A stretch of 64,000 bases of DNA from Cladobotryum mycophilum. Its lineage: Eukaryota; Ascomycota; Sordariomycetes; Hypocreales; Hypocreaceae. The notes below the pieces were generated by a model. That model worked only from the letters and a program-made list of their open reading frames with translations. It had not been told where the DNA came from and did not search any database. The position numbers were made by a program, and so were the translations under genes. How positions within the stretch are numbered: the stretch's first letter is position 1; each line of letters starts with the position of its first letter. Shown piece by piece: positions 13,151 to 23,922 of the stretch. The stretch is from positions 4,402,001-4,466,000 of the forward strand of contig JAVFKD010000004.1 of the NCBI GenBank assembly GCA_036429605.1. The letters are read 5' to 3'.

Positions 13151-15020
13151 ACGTATTCTATAAGCGAGTGTGCCACATAAACAAGTATACTACCCTCCAC
13201 CACTACATCTACCTCTATCACAATATATTAAATTCCTTAACGATCTTAAATAGTATTACCTTTATATAAAAGTAAAGTTATTATAGCTTTTAAAGCTCTT
13301 AAAAAAGACCTAGATTTAAGTCTTAGAGCTATAGAAAAGATCTATAATATTAATCGCATGATTTTAAGTTAGCGTTACGCTAGATAGCCTTTATAATATA
13401 ATATAAAAGCCAATTCAATGAATCTTATAGAATTAGAAGAAAAAGCTATACTTAAGTATATAATTAACTTATCTATATGATTATTTTCTTTTAGATTGTA
13501 TAGTATTAAAGAAATAGCTAATTATTTATTATATATATACGATATACTATTAGTTAATAAAAACTAGATATTAAATTTTATTAAATACTAACTAAAGTTT
13601 TATATATGCTAGGCTTATAAATATAATTATTAAAAAACTAAATATAAAGACCTAATATTTATTAGTGTTTAGTTTAAGTTTATATAGAATATTAAGGTTA
13701 AATATAAGATTTTTAATAATAATTTTTATAACTTTAATAAAATTAGTTTTATAATAGATATTATTTTTTTAAGTATAATAATTATAACTTTAGAAAATTA
13801 TATAAAGGTTAAATTATTTTAGCCTAGTAATTAAGAATAGGTAACTATAATTTAAGGTATTAATAGAATAGGTTAGGTAATACTATTATTTATTATTCTT
13901 ATTATATAATATTATTTTAAGAATTAATATTAAAAATATAATCTTTTAATAAATTAATATATTATAATAGTAAAAAATAATTAGATTATTAATAAGGTTA
14001 GCTTAGATTAGATTAAGTATTTTAATTATTATATAGTTTTTTATATAAAAAGGATTTATTAAATGTTTATCCTTAATAGTCATAAGAATTATTATTTAAT
14101 AGTATTTAAGTTTTATTATAAAAAGTATAAGATTATTATAGTTTATATACTTTTTTATTTTTTATATCTTTTTTAATTATTAAATATTAATTACTTTAGG
14201 CTATTAAAGCAAATATATAATTAATAAATTAAAAAATTAATATATATATATATTATATATATTAATAAACTTAAGTTTCTTTATACTTTTTATATAATAT
14301 TTTTTATTACAATTAATAAGAAGAATATTAAAAGAGGTTTTAAAAGAGCTAGTTTATTACTATTTAATTCGTAGAGTATTTTTTTAATACTTAATATAGA
14401 GTTATAAATATTAATACTTTTAGAAATATTACCTTAACCTATATAGCCTTAGGTCTTTAAAACACTAAAAAATATATATAAGGCTATCTTATAATTAAAG
14501 TATATAAAAAATTATATTTTTACTTATTAAAATAACTTTTTAATTATAATATTAACTATAATTAATTAATTTATAAAAGGTATAATAATAATTATATATT
14601 AAGTAATACTTTTATGCGAAAAGGTCTTTAAACTTTATATAATAAATAAGGCATTAAATAAGCACCGTAAAGCAAAAAAACTCGTATATAACTTAAAGGT
14701 ATACTTACTGTTTAAGAAAGAATCAATTAATTAGATCAAAGGGATATAAATAAGTAAATTAAACAGAAGGAGCGGCAAAAAAAGTCTGCTTGTATAAAGG
14801 CTTTGCGCTATAGTAAGTATAGTAAAACTAGTTATAATATATAAACCTATAAGAAAATATAACTAAATAAAAGATATAATTATTTTCTTTTAATACTATT
14901 ATAATAACTAGATATTTAATATAGATTAAAAAGTGTTAAAAGCTGATTTTGTTTTTTTCTACACGAGGTGGTAAAGAGTAGCACACTCGCTTATGTGGTA
15001 CACTTGTTTATGGAATACGT
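13151..15020 (+). mobile_element. Fot1/pogo DNA transposon, copy 2, nested in the gypsy element
   Basis: A 1,870-bp element flanked by TA (13149-13150 and 15021-15022). The left end reads ACGTATTCTATAAGCGAGTG and the right end reverse-complements to ACGTATTCCATAAACAAGTG, again with a second subterminal copy of the motif. Size and organisation match copy 1 (2770-4638), but the termini differ (ATAATCC against GTATTCC), so the two are related subfamilies or have diverged. It sits in the 5' portion of the gypsy element, expected to be leader/gag, and so inserted after it. Confidence 0.9.
13265..14720 (+). pseudogene. pogo/Fot1 transposase relic (copy 2)
   Basis: The frame near 13295-13375 reads KALKKDLDLSLRAIEKIYNI, the N-terminal helix-turn-helix and slightly better preserved than in copy 1. 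The catalytic block again reads FYNFNKISF (13724-13750) and the following motif reads FILNSHKNY (about 14063-14092), so the same acidic residues are lost as in copy 1. That is consistent with RIP acting on GA codons at the same CpA/TpG contexts. No intact frame remains. Confidence 0.83.
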
Positions 15021-15192
15021 TATTCTTTTTTAAAATTATTAATTTATAATTAAAAATATTTTTTTTAACTTTATTAAATAATATAGTTAATTATACTAGG
15101 GTAAGTACCTAGGATAATTATTATTTTTTATTAATTATAATATTTAATATTATTTAAAATTATAATAATCTATTAAATAAAAGTTATTAATA

Positions 15193-15668
15193 TATAATAT
15201 TCTAAGTATTTTCTAATAAAAATAACCTAAATTATAGTTAATATTAGTAATAAATTAAAATAAGATTAAATAATAGGTTTAATATATTATAATTTAAATA
15301 TTAAATTACAAATAGTAAATAATTATATTAATAATTAATTAAATATATAAGAAAAAATATAGACTAATATATATAGTAATTAGATTTATTATAGTTTAAA
15401 TAAATATAAGATTCTATTTTAATAAAAATAAACTAATAATTTAATAATTATAATAAATTAAATTAATTCTATTTAAGCTATTATATATATTTAAATTAAT
15501 TTTATTTAAGCTATTAAATATACTTGAATTAATCTTGTTTAAGCTAATTATAATTAACTATATTACCTAGGGTTTTACTATAGTTATAGTTCTAATTAAT
15601 AGCTTACACAGGTGTTATTAAAAATGGGTCTAGTTCTATGGATGACATAAGTGCGTCGGGTCATTACA
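15193..15668 (-). repeat. 5' LTR of the 9.2-kb gypsy element
   Basis: A 476-bp copy collinear with 6473-6949 over its whole length, beginning TATAATATTCTAAG and ending GGGTCATTACA followed by CTATA. Its outer end (about 15600-15668) is noticeably less decayed than the rest, keeping GGTGTTATTAAAAATGGGTC and CGTCGGGTCATTACA. Its start is more decayed than that of the partner LTR, so the two LTRs were mutated unevenly after insertion. Confidence 0.85.
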
Positions 15669-15974
15669 CTATAAATTAATAAATTTATTTTATAAATAAA
15701 TATTTAATAAATATATAATAATATAATAAAAAAATTGTTTAATTTTTTTATTATTATTTTTATTATTTTTTTTAAATTTTTTAAAAATATAAATAAATAT
15801 TATAATTTAATTAATTTAATAACATTATAAAAGATTTTAATTTATTAGTTTTATTATATTATAATAAATTAATAAAATTTTAAATAAAAAAAATATATAT
15901 ATATATATATATATTAAAATATATAATTATTAAACTTAAATAATAGTTTATAAACTTTAATTAATATTAATAAT

Positions 15975-16564
15975 GTATGTATGTTTATTACACTAACTAG
16001 CTATCTATGATAAAATATATATCTATAGTGCTTTAGTCCCTCTTCTATTCTAAAGTCTTACATAGGCTACTTGACTGTATAAGGAAAAACCCTGCCTGGG
16101 AGAAAAACCTTACTATATAAGGGCTAACTTCTATTGGAATTTTAGGCTTACTGCGTACCTGTTCCTCTCTCGTTTCGATTTTCCCTTCGATATAGTTTTG
16201 TATGGCGATCTAGCACTTATGCTTATTGTCCCATGACTCTAGATTGGCTTATTTATTATTCTAAAAACCAGTTTTAGAGCCCGCTGCGTTATCGTGGCGA
16301 GTACGGCCCGGGTTTAAGCCGGGGGCTAGGCGCTGCAGAATTACACTCTGCACCCAGTGCCTCTGTTGTCGACTGAGGAAGCCGTCGCGATAACGCTGCG
16401 ATAACGGCCCAAATTTTTTCCTTGCCCTGGGGCGGGGCAGGCACTTGGTTTCTTTTTCTTAGGGGAACCAGCCTAAGAAAAGTTACCCGCAGCAGGATTC
16501 GAACCTATAACTTCCGGTGACCAATCGGATAGTCCCAGGCAGTTAACCCCTCTGCCATACGGGC
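15975..16564 (-). mobile_element. tRNA-derived SINE, un-RIPped, 13-bp target duplication
   Basis: A 590-bp island of normal base composition inside the A+T block, flanked on both sides by the same 13 bp TAATATTAATAAT (15962-15974 and 16565-16577), as left by LINE-type retrotransposition. On the minus strand its 5' end (16564 to about 16484) is tRNA-like: a 7-bp acceptor stem (GCCCGTA against TGCGGGT, two wobbles), a D arm containing box A TGGCAGAGGGG, an anticodon-like stem GACTA/TGGTC, and a perfect box B GGTTCGAATCC. The 3' end is a short ACATACATAC tail. The body (about 15975-16480) has no open frame. This architecture resembles the fungal Foxy-type SINEs, but family membership is inference. 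A functional tRNA is unlikely: the anticodon loop is one base short. Confidence 0.85.
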
Positions 16565-18299
16565 TAATATTAATAATAGATTTTATAAATTTAATAATTA
16601 TATTATATATAATGTTATTAATATTAATAATAATAATAATAATAATAATAATTTAATAATAAATTAATAAAGATTTTAAAATAAAATTTTAAATAATAAA
16701 TCTATAATAATAATAATATATTTAATTTAAATACTTTTATAAATTTAAAAAACTTAATAAATAAATTTTTTTTTAATTAATTAATAATAAATTAATAATA
16801 ATTTTTATAAAATTTAAAAATAAAAAATATATAAAAATTAAAAAAATAATAATAATAGTAAAATTATTAATTTATTTATAAAATAAAAAAATATTTATAA
16901 ATTTTATAATTTATTTTATAAAATTATAGTAAATTAATAATAAAATATTAAAAAAATTAAAAAAATTATATATAATAATATTTTTTATTTTTTTAATATA
17001 ATAAATATATTTAAAAAAAATAATTTAAATTTATTAATAAAAAAACTTATAATAAATTTATAAAAAGATAATAATATATAATTAATTTTTTTTATATATA
17101 AATATAAAAATATTAATATTAATATTAATTTTTAAATTAAAAATTTAATTTATTAAAATTTAAAAATAATATATATAAAAATTATATTAAATTAATTATA
17201 AAATAATAAAAAATATATTAAAAAGAATTATTTATATAAAAAAAATTATAAAAAAGATTATAATAAAATATTAATAGATTATTAATAAAAATATAATAAT
17301 TATAAAACTTAAAATATAAGAGGGATTATTTATAAATTAATAATAATTTATAAAAAAAATTATAATAAAAAAAGAAATTATAATTATAAAATTAAAAGTT
17401 TAAAAAAATTAATTTATAATATAATAATTTTTAATAATAATTTATAAAATAATAATTTTTAATATAAATTTATAAAAATAATAATTTTTAAATTTTATAT
17501 AATAATTATAATAAATATAATTTTATTATATAAAAAAATATTTATAATATTTTTATAATAATAATATTATAATAAATAAAAAATTAAAAGTAATTATTTT
17601 TTAATAAATTTATTATATTATTATAATAAAATTATAATAAATTAAATAAAAAAAAATTAAATTTTTTTTAATTATATAAAAAAACTTATATAAAAATAAA
17701 AAATAATTTTATTATAAAAACTTATAATAAAAAAAATTAATAATTAATAATAAATTTATAATAAAATAATAAAATTATTATAAATTAAAAATTATTTTAA
17801 AAAAAATAATATATTATAAGTTATATAAAAATAATAAAAAATTTTTTTTAATATTAATTAATAATATATATTTTAAGTTATAGTTATTAATTAAAAAATT
17901 AAAAGAATAAGAATTAAAACTGTTATTAATTAATACCTATCTACAAGATTATTACATAATCTTTACAATACTGTGTACTTATTCACTCCCTTGTGATCTA
18001 AAACCTGACACTTTATTTGAAATTCGATATAATTGCGAGGGCTGTCATCACTTCCCTTGATCCTACTAACCACAAGGTATATCATGGAACTGAACCAATC
18101 AGGAAAAAGAAAACAAGCAAGGATTAGATTCAATCGGTCACTATACTAAAGTTATTTAGATGACCATATTGAATAACATATAGATTGGATAAGAGGGTGA
18201 CCTCGATGGTAGCATTTCTTGCCGTGTGTTAGTCGTTCCGACCCTATTGAATGTTATTGGGTATTAATATAATACAATAAAATAAAACTATTAAAATTT

Positions 18300-18806
18300 T
18301 TAAATACTTTTTTAAACAAATCTTTTCTTTATTTAGTGAAACATTATGATTGGTCAAAATTGTATAGCTCTCCAAGCTGGAAGGTTCAGAATTACAAGCC
18401 CGTCACCCTAAACGACCTTGCCGCCAAGCATCCGCAGCTTTTCGCGACCGGAATGGACGACTTTCCGGTCACGCACCTCATTTTCTTCTGGATCAGCTCT
18501 GCAAATTTCAACGTGGTCCCTGCCCAGCACGAGGGTACCCCGGCCACCATCTCAAGCTCGAGGGGTGAGACGGTCGGTTTCCTGGGAACCTTGCTGTCGG
18601 ACTATAGTCCTCACGCCCGAGGATCGTATGAGTTTATCATCTTGGGCAGTCGACGGGTCCAGGGTTCGGAGCCGGTCTTGTTGGTGATCCAGATTGAATG
18701 GCGACATGCCGTCGCCCACCGTCTAAACTATGGTGAGATTAAAGAAAGCGACTGGGAGAAGGAGACTCATCAATGGAAGCTCATCCCACTCATCCCACTC
18801 ACATAG
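18300..18806 (+). pseudogene. truncated HET-domain-type protein, C-terminal fragment
   Basis: An open frame runs from about 18336 to a stop at 18804-18806 with normal codon use, starting right at the edge of the A+T block. It has no ATG until codon 40 (at about 18453), and a plausible 3' splice site (TTTATTTAG) ends at about 18335. The rest of the gene should therefore lie upstream, where the DNA is degraded. The end (EFIILGSRR, LLVIQIEWR, VAHRLNYGEI, EKETHQWKLIPLI) resembles the C-terminal tail of fungal heterokaryon-incompatibility (HET) proteins, where a mobile hydrophobic strand is followed by a GVAyRv..g.I motif and W..A.p.w..I.L. Family call is by pattern only. It could be a live small gene using the internal ATG (117 residues), but a transposon-truncated remnant is likelier. 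Confidence 0.5.
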
Positions 18807-19053
18807 TCTTGGCTGATGGTGATGAACTTGGTTGGAATCAATATCGCACAATATACTTCATTTGCTATTCTTCTAACCATTATATATGAACTCACGGTGA
18901 TTGATACCAAGAACAAGCGCTATGCAGAAGCGCGCAATCGTAACGACGCATGTGTAAAGACGTATGTATAAGGGAAATATCTAGGGCTAGACCAATTCGC
19001 TAAATGCTACAAAGAAGGACGCCCAGGCTAATACTCCAATTCACAAAGACAAT
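18807..19053. other. short intergenic spacer
   Basis: Spacer between the HET-type fragment and the 3' end of the minus-strand secreted protein gene. No feature seen. Confidence 0.5.
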
Positions 19054-21270
19054 TTAGATGGGGTTCTGAGGGAAGTGTTGCTGGAGGTAAGCCTTGACAG
19101 CCTCCAGAGCGACTACCCTGGCAAGGTAAAGGGCAGCCATGCCAACGTGATCAATGGCCAACTGCTTCAACTCGTCAATCTTCTGGTTAATCTGGGCCCG
19201 GTAGTGGTCAATACAACCGCCGGCAGTGGTGAGGACTTGGTCGAGAGAGTTTCCGTCAATCAAGTCAGAGTTGACCGTGACGACAATCATGATCCAGTCC
19301 TCGACGTCGAGGTCGCACATGCCGCTCTGGAGATAGCAGGTCGGGTGAGAGTCGAACGCTATGGTCCTGATGCTATCGCAGTTCATGTTGCACTGGCTCA
19401 GGGGTTGGATGAGGGCCTTTTGCAGGCAGTGCATGGTGTTCCAGATCCAGTCCTGGCCCTTCTGGGTGAACTTGGTCAGGTTGTTCTCAAAACGACGGCA
19501 GTTCTTGGTGCCGTATTTGGTCGGGTAGCCCTCGGGGCCGCAGGCAAGCGTGTCTTCGGCGCAGCGCTGGTAGAAGTTGCAGGATCGCAGGGGAGGATCT
19601 TGACAGGTGGGCTGGCAGACGGGATGGCCAGGGCACTTTGTGCAGTCGCCGCACTGGTCGCAAGTCAAGTCTCCGATCGCAGCGACGACGACCTGAGAGT
19701 CATAGGCGCTGTCTCCCACATTGGCGACACCAACGTCGAACTGCACCCACTGAGTGCCTTGGTCGACGCCAACTTGGAGAGTCAGCCAACCGGTAGCGCC
19801 ATTGCTGTCAAAAGCACCGCGGCCGAGTCCGTTCATGCTCTGAGACTCGGTTGCCAAGTTTCCCTGGTTGCTTCTGATGGAAATACTGTAGTAGTCATTG
19901 AAATTAGAGCCAAAGTAACCGCCGGGGACCTCAGAGGTGATAAATTTGTACTTGATGTACACGGCCCTGGTGAAGGGGTAGACCTTGGGTTCCGCGTGAG
20001 CGGTCACGAGTGTAGCTTGGCCGCCGGTATTCACCTCCAAGGCGGTTGTGTCGCGCTTGACAAGAGGGAGCTGCTTGACGGTACCCCCAGTCCATCCAGT
20101 GATGCCATTGTCCTTGTCAAACTTTGTGTTGTCGCTGGCTTTGTAGAATGGCTAGAGCTTGAGAGTGACTGTGCTGCCTATCGCCCTAAGACCGTTGAAG
20201 GCAATTCTGTTGTCTTCGGTTCTGGCGAAGAGACTGATGGACGTTGAAGGCAGATTGACAAAGGTAGCAACTCCATTGGCGTCGGTAGTGGCGACCTGAC
20301 TGATACCTGGGTATGCGGTAGCATCCGCAGTGACCTTGAGGCCGACAACAGGCTTATCGTTCTCATCCAGCACCTTGACAGGCATGGTGATGACACCAAA
20401 GAGAAGCTGGAAGTTCTGGAACATGGGGGTGCCATGGTCGTCTGTAGAAATGACGATGATGCTCTGGCGACCGTATTCAAGGCCATTGGGGAGGGTGATG
20501 CCATCTGGACTAATCATAGTACCTGCGAGGGGCTTACCCAAGCCAGCAAAAGGACCGTCGCCCAACACCTCGTAAGCTAGCAAGACGGTATAATCCTTTG
20601 TGTCGAGTTTGTTGCACGATGGCTTGATAGTGAAGGGTGCATTAGCCGGATTGAAAGCCTTCTCATTCACGCCACTGAGGACGAGGGTTGGCTTGCAGCC
20701 AGATGGTTGTGTTGGAGTAGTCGGCTTAGTCGTAGCTGTAACGGGAGTCGTCGTAGGGGCCGAGGGCGTGGTTGTCGCAGTCGCTGTGGCAGTGAGCTCT
20801 TGCATCACACAGGAGCATGCCGAGCTGATGGACGAAGGGACGGAAGAGCACTGCGACACAATTGTCGGCAGACCTTTGGTCTCTGTATTAACCTTTGTTG
20901 TGTACGTTTTGCAAAAGGCCGCGGCGCCATCAGCACGCAGCATGCCCCTGAAGCAGTTGTCTCTGTTGCAAGCAAGTGTCGTTGGCTTTGGCGGCGTTGG
21001 GGTCGTGGTCGGGACCGCGGTTGGTGTATACGATGCCATGAAGCAGCTGCACGCCGAGCTGGCTCGAGATAAGGTGTCACCCGTGCATTGAGTGACATAC
21101 GTAGGCAAGCCTTGCGTCTTGGTAACCTTGGTTGCAGTGAGGGAGTTGCAGAATGAGGCGGCCGGGTCACCTTTGCCGCGAATGGCTCTGAGACAGTTGT
21201 CGGCGTTGCATCCTGCCTGGACCGCGATGGCCCAGGAAGAGACAAGAATGATTGATGATAGAAGTTTCAT
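19054..21270 (-). CDS. large secreted multidomain protein, interrupted by one in-frame TAG
   Basis: One frame of 739 codons from ATG at 21270 to TGA/TAA-type end at 19054, continuous except for a single TAG at 20152-20154 (codon 373). Residues 1-19 are a signal peptide. Two homologous Cys modules follow (about 20-76 and 98-155, each CN.DNC.R and ending SSACSC), a common N-terminal unit of fungal secreted proteins. Next come a Thr/Pro linker (157-190) and a beta-rich region (about 190-372) resembling Ig-like/carboxypeptidase-regulatory folds. Immediately after the TAG the same frame resumes with PFYKASDN...GITGWTGG, which looks like the continuation of that domain. A Cys-rich segment (CDQCGDCTKCPGHPVC) and a C-terminal Cys-containing helical domain (FTQKGQDWIWNTMHCLQKAL) follow. 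No GTRNGT donor suits an intron ending at the TAG. Options are a recent nonsense mutation, readthrough, or sequence error. Function unknown. Confidence 0.7.
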
Positions 21271-22234
21271 GATTACAGCCCAGGATGTTTTCCTCCAGAT
21301 TTATGCTCTGTGAATCCCGAGATGCTGTGTTTGATGCCAGAATGCCAAGGATCTCCAGATTCCCAACCCTTATTTATACATCGCTCAATAGATCAAAAAA
21401 TTCAGTTCATCAGTCTCAGTTTGCGGCTCTACAGAAAAACTAGATCCATCTCTCAGCTTCCGTGAGGCATATTGAGATAACCATGGAGGTGTCTCAGGCG
21501 AGGCGATTCTCACGACACGTCCCTACAACGCAGCCTCGGTCAATCAATAGTACCACAACCCTTGACAATGAAATTCTGCTACATGTTCACCAGATGAGAC
21601 ATTTAGAACCTTATTATCGAATCAGCTAAATACCAACTTGGATGGTGGCGTGAGCTGCACAAGCAGATGGGCCTTCAGCTGAGTTCCTAAAGGGGCCTCG
21701 GCGCGTCTTGGCCTGGTCGAGGCCAATCTTCACGAACCACAAACCACAAAAGAGTGTGGCGTCGTAAAGAAAGAAAAAACGCCTGACTTTTCCGTTTTAA
21801 CTCTAAGAGTTTATTGGGGAGCTTAACTGAACCCCTTCTTGGGCAGATCCATATGATCGCTATGACTTGTTCGTCCCTGGCGCACACGTGGATCAAGGTT
21901 ATCAGCCCAGCCGGCGGGGAGATCTGTGCCAAGGCATATTTCATCTATAAATCTGGGTTTAAAGCAGCCCGATTTGCCTTGTTGAGTTAGATGAATGCAG
22001 TCTCACGTGGGATCGACTGGCAATAGCCATTTAACTAGCATTGTGAAGCCATTCCATCCGTCATGTAGTAGGTATCTTGGGCAGGCTTGTTTGCTGATGC
22101 TCATTTTCACTATCTAAAATATTACAGTGGCAAGGCAAGTAGCACACTGCTGTTTACAAGAGTTGTTATCGCAGCATGTCCCGGCCACTTCCGCTCAGCA
22201 TTAATGCAGACCAGCTACCCACGCTTCATCTCCA
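21271..22234. other. intergenic, shared promoter/terminator region
   Basis: Nearly 1 kb between the start of the secreted protein gene and the 3' end of the DUF7580 gene, both on the minus strand, so it should hold the promoter of the former. A TATA-like TATTTATACAT lies near 21370-21380, about 100 bp upstream of the 21270 start. An 85-codon minus-strand frame (21687-21944) has no recognisable features and is not called. Confidence 0.45.
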
Positions 22235-23922
22235 TTATTTGCAATTCTTGAATAAAGGGTCAACAATTTCCTTGCATACACCATTCCAAAGCCCTTGAGT
22301 GCCCCAGGTTAGAGGGCCGCGCCCTAAATTTCCACCTACACAATACAGAATAGCATCTTCATACAACCTTGGTGACGGATTTTCAGTGTCTTCGGACCAC
22401 TCCACTGCTCGGGCAAGGCGAGTGCAGTAATCTCTCGGTGCATCATCTTCGCCAAGACCAAACCGATCCTCGAGCGTTTGCTGATGCCATATCTCCAATA
22501 ACAAAATCCCAAGTTCTAGCAACATTAACTTGGGCTCTGCCGGTGTTTTGCATGCTGCGTTCAAACTGTCCAGTGAAGCAGACACAAAGGCCTTATTAAA
22601 ATCCACGCAGGGTTGCATCCCATCGCTGACAGGATGCGTGAGAAAGAATATGGAGTCTTTTGACCATGTGTGCCCCGTCCAGCGTGTCTGAGACAGTTGG
22701 AGAAGACTTGAGGCGAGCCGCAACGCCAGCAGCATGCGTAGCCGCAGGGGAAATCCCTGACCAGAAGGCATTGATAGTACAGCTTTTAATGCTATCCTTT
22801 GAACATTTTCTTTCGGAAAGATTGTCCTTTCGTCCGTGGCCATGGTGCCCATCCGGCCGACCGCGTGCAGTACGAATGCAAGAGGCTGTGCTCGGTTTGT
22901 CGCAGAGACGATAGCAGCACAAAAATCCTCCACCGGAACCACACTCTTTCTGTCCCAGACTTGTGCAGTTGGTTCTTCTTCTTCCGCAGGGAGAATAATT
23001 TTGATCTTGGAAAGGGGTGCGACTAAATCAATGTCCTCAGCGCAGCCGTTTTGGTCCAAGACTCGAATCAACACCTCATGGCACCACGTTTCTATCGGTG
23101 TAAGAAGCGTAGCCGCAAATAGAACCTGAAAAGCAATCATAGGATCCTTCTCTTTGCTTCTCCTGCGCGAAGAGAGCACGAGCTCATTTGCAACGTCCAT
23201 TCGATCCTCCAAGAACATGCTTGCCTCATGTTGGCTGTGGCAGGTTCCACTGCAGCTCTGGCAAAGAGCCGTGTATAAGCCTGTCGCCAAATTGTGTATC
23301 TGGCGGAGTGCCTTAGCTAGTTTACTGTTTTGTGAGGATTCCACGGCAACAGTTCGCGCCGACTCCATCAGTAAGAGCTGCGAAAAGCGACTCAACGAGT
23401 TTGTGGCTACATCAAGTTCGTCTATAGTCTTCTTGATGTCATTGCTGCTGAATAATATCTTTACTCGGGGGATAAGGTCAACCTTTCGTCGTTCAGTCGC
23501 CAAATTCGCCTCGATAATGCCAACGAGATCATCCGATCGGCCACGATAAGTTGGAACAAGCCCAGCAACGTGGGTATAAACCCGTTTCAATGTATTTTCA
23601 ATGTCTTGAAGTGCGCCGAGGAAGACGGCTGTTTGGTGTTTTCCCAAAAAGTCCAGAATCTGATCCCGGATATTCTCATGCTTCAAATACCCAATGGGAT
23701 CATGTTCAAGCGCCCTGTCATCATACTCGCAGCCACTCTTTGTAGCCAGGAGATGGATCGTAGCAAATACAGTTGTCTTTTGGAATAGAAGTGCTCTGGC
23801 TAGCTTGTCTGTATATTTCCGTTTGCGCAACGCTGATATGCCCCCTCCCGGCAAATCTCTATGGTAGAGATGATATGCGGAAGGGCTTTCAGCACAACGC
23901 CAACCACTTCGAACCCAGACAT
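22235..23922 (-). CDS. DUF7580-type fungal protein with an apparent 1-base frameshift
   Basis: The best start is ATG at 23922, giving MSGFEVVGVVLKALPHIIST, the stereotyped N-terminus of fungal DUF7580 proteins. After EICREG the frame hits a TAG within about 15 codons, while the neighbouring frame continues ISALRKRKYTDKLARALL and stays open for 539 codons to 22235. The switch falls in the G run at about 23850-23856 (GAGGGGGCA), where one extra G would join the frames. The main frame has no ATG at its own start. The C-terminal third (LLLELGILLLEIWHQQTLED and GLWNGVCKEIVDPLFK) fits the DUF7580 domain. In other fungi this family often sits with HET-s/prion-like and NLR-type defence modules; a role here is inference. 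Either a homopolymer error or a pseudogenising deletion. Confidence 0.7.

Larger units (their letters stand above)
6473..15668 (-). mobile_element. full-length Ty3/gypsy LTR retrotransposon with nested insertions
   Basis: Two same-orientation LTRs (6473-6949 and 15193-15668) bound the element, and the 5-bp duplication CTATA sits immediately outside both (6468-6472 and 15669-15673). Coding is on the minus strand: reverse transcriptase near 10130-10620 and integrase near 8160-9215, the RT-before-integrase order of Ty3/gypsy. A polypurine tract (on the minus strand AAGAAAAGAAAT) abuts the 6473-6949 LTR, as expected for its 3' LTR. Two later insertions lie inside: a solo LTR (8485-8969) and a pogo element (13151-15020). 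Subtracting these with their duplications leaves about 6.8 kb, a usual length for fungal gypsy elements. RIP has destroyed all frames. Confidence 0.88.
871..17920. other. A+T-rich, RIP-degraded transposon block
   Basis: About 17 kb of almost pure A/T, with TA dinucleotides everywhere and CpA/TpG scarce. This is the hallmark of repeat-induced point mutation (C to T, preferring CpA) in Pezizomycotina. Reading frames are destroyed by stops, yet transposase, reverse transcriptase and integrase motifs can still be read through them, showing that the block is made of old transposons rather than being random A+T-rich DNA. Short islands of normal composition inside it (TIRs of the MITE and pogo copies, the solo LTR, the SINE) mark sequence that was spared or arrived later. 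The stretches 871-1465, 1999-2767 and 16578-17920 contain nothing I can identify. Both edges are abrupt, near 870 and 17920. The interpretation as silent heterochromatin is inference. Confidence 0.9.

Noticed and set aside
16484..16564. Functional tRNA gene
   Set aside because: Boxes A and B and the acceptor stem are good, but the anticodon loop is one base short and the unit is the head of a 590-bp element with a target duplication, so it is a SINE.
871..17920. CRISPR array, mitochondrial insertion or centromere
   Set aside because: No regularly spaced repeats. The A+T-rich DNA contains legible transposase, RT and integrase relics with target duplications rather than mitochondrial genes. 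Centromere identity cannot be judged from sequence, and 17 kb next to active genes fits a dispersed RIP block better.
19075..20247. 390-codon plus-strand frame
   Set aside because: It lies entirely antisense to the minus-strand secreted-protein gene, whose signal peptide, Cys modules and continuous frame are convincing. The plus frame is a codon-bias shadow with no domain.
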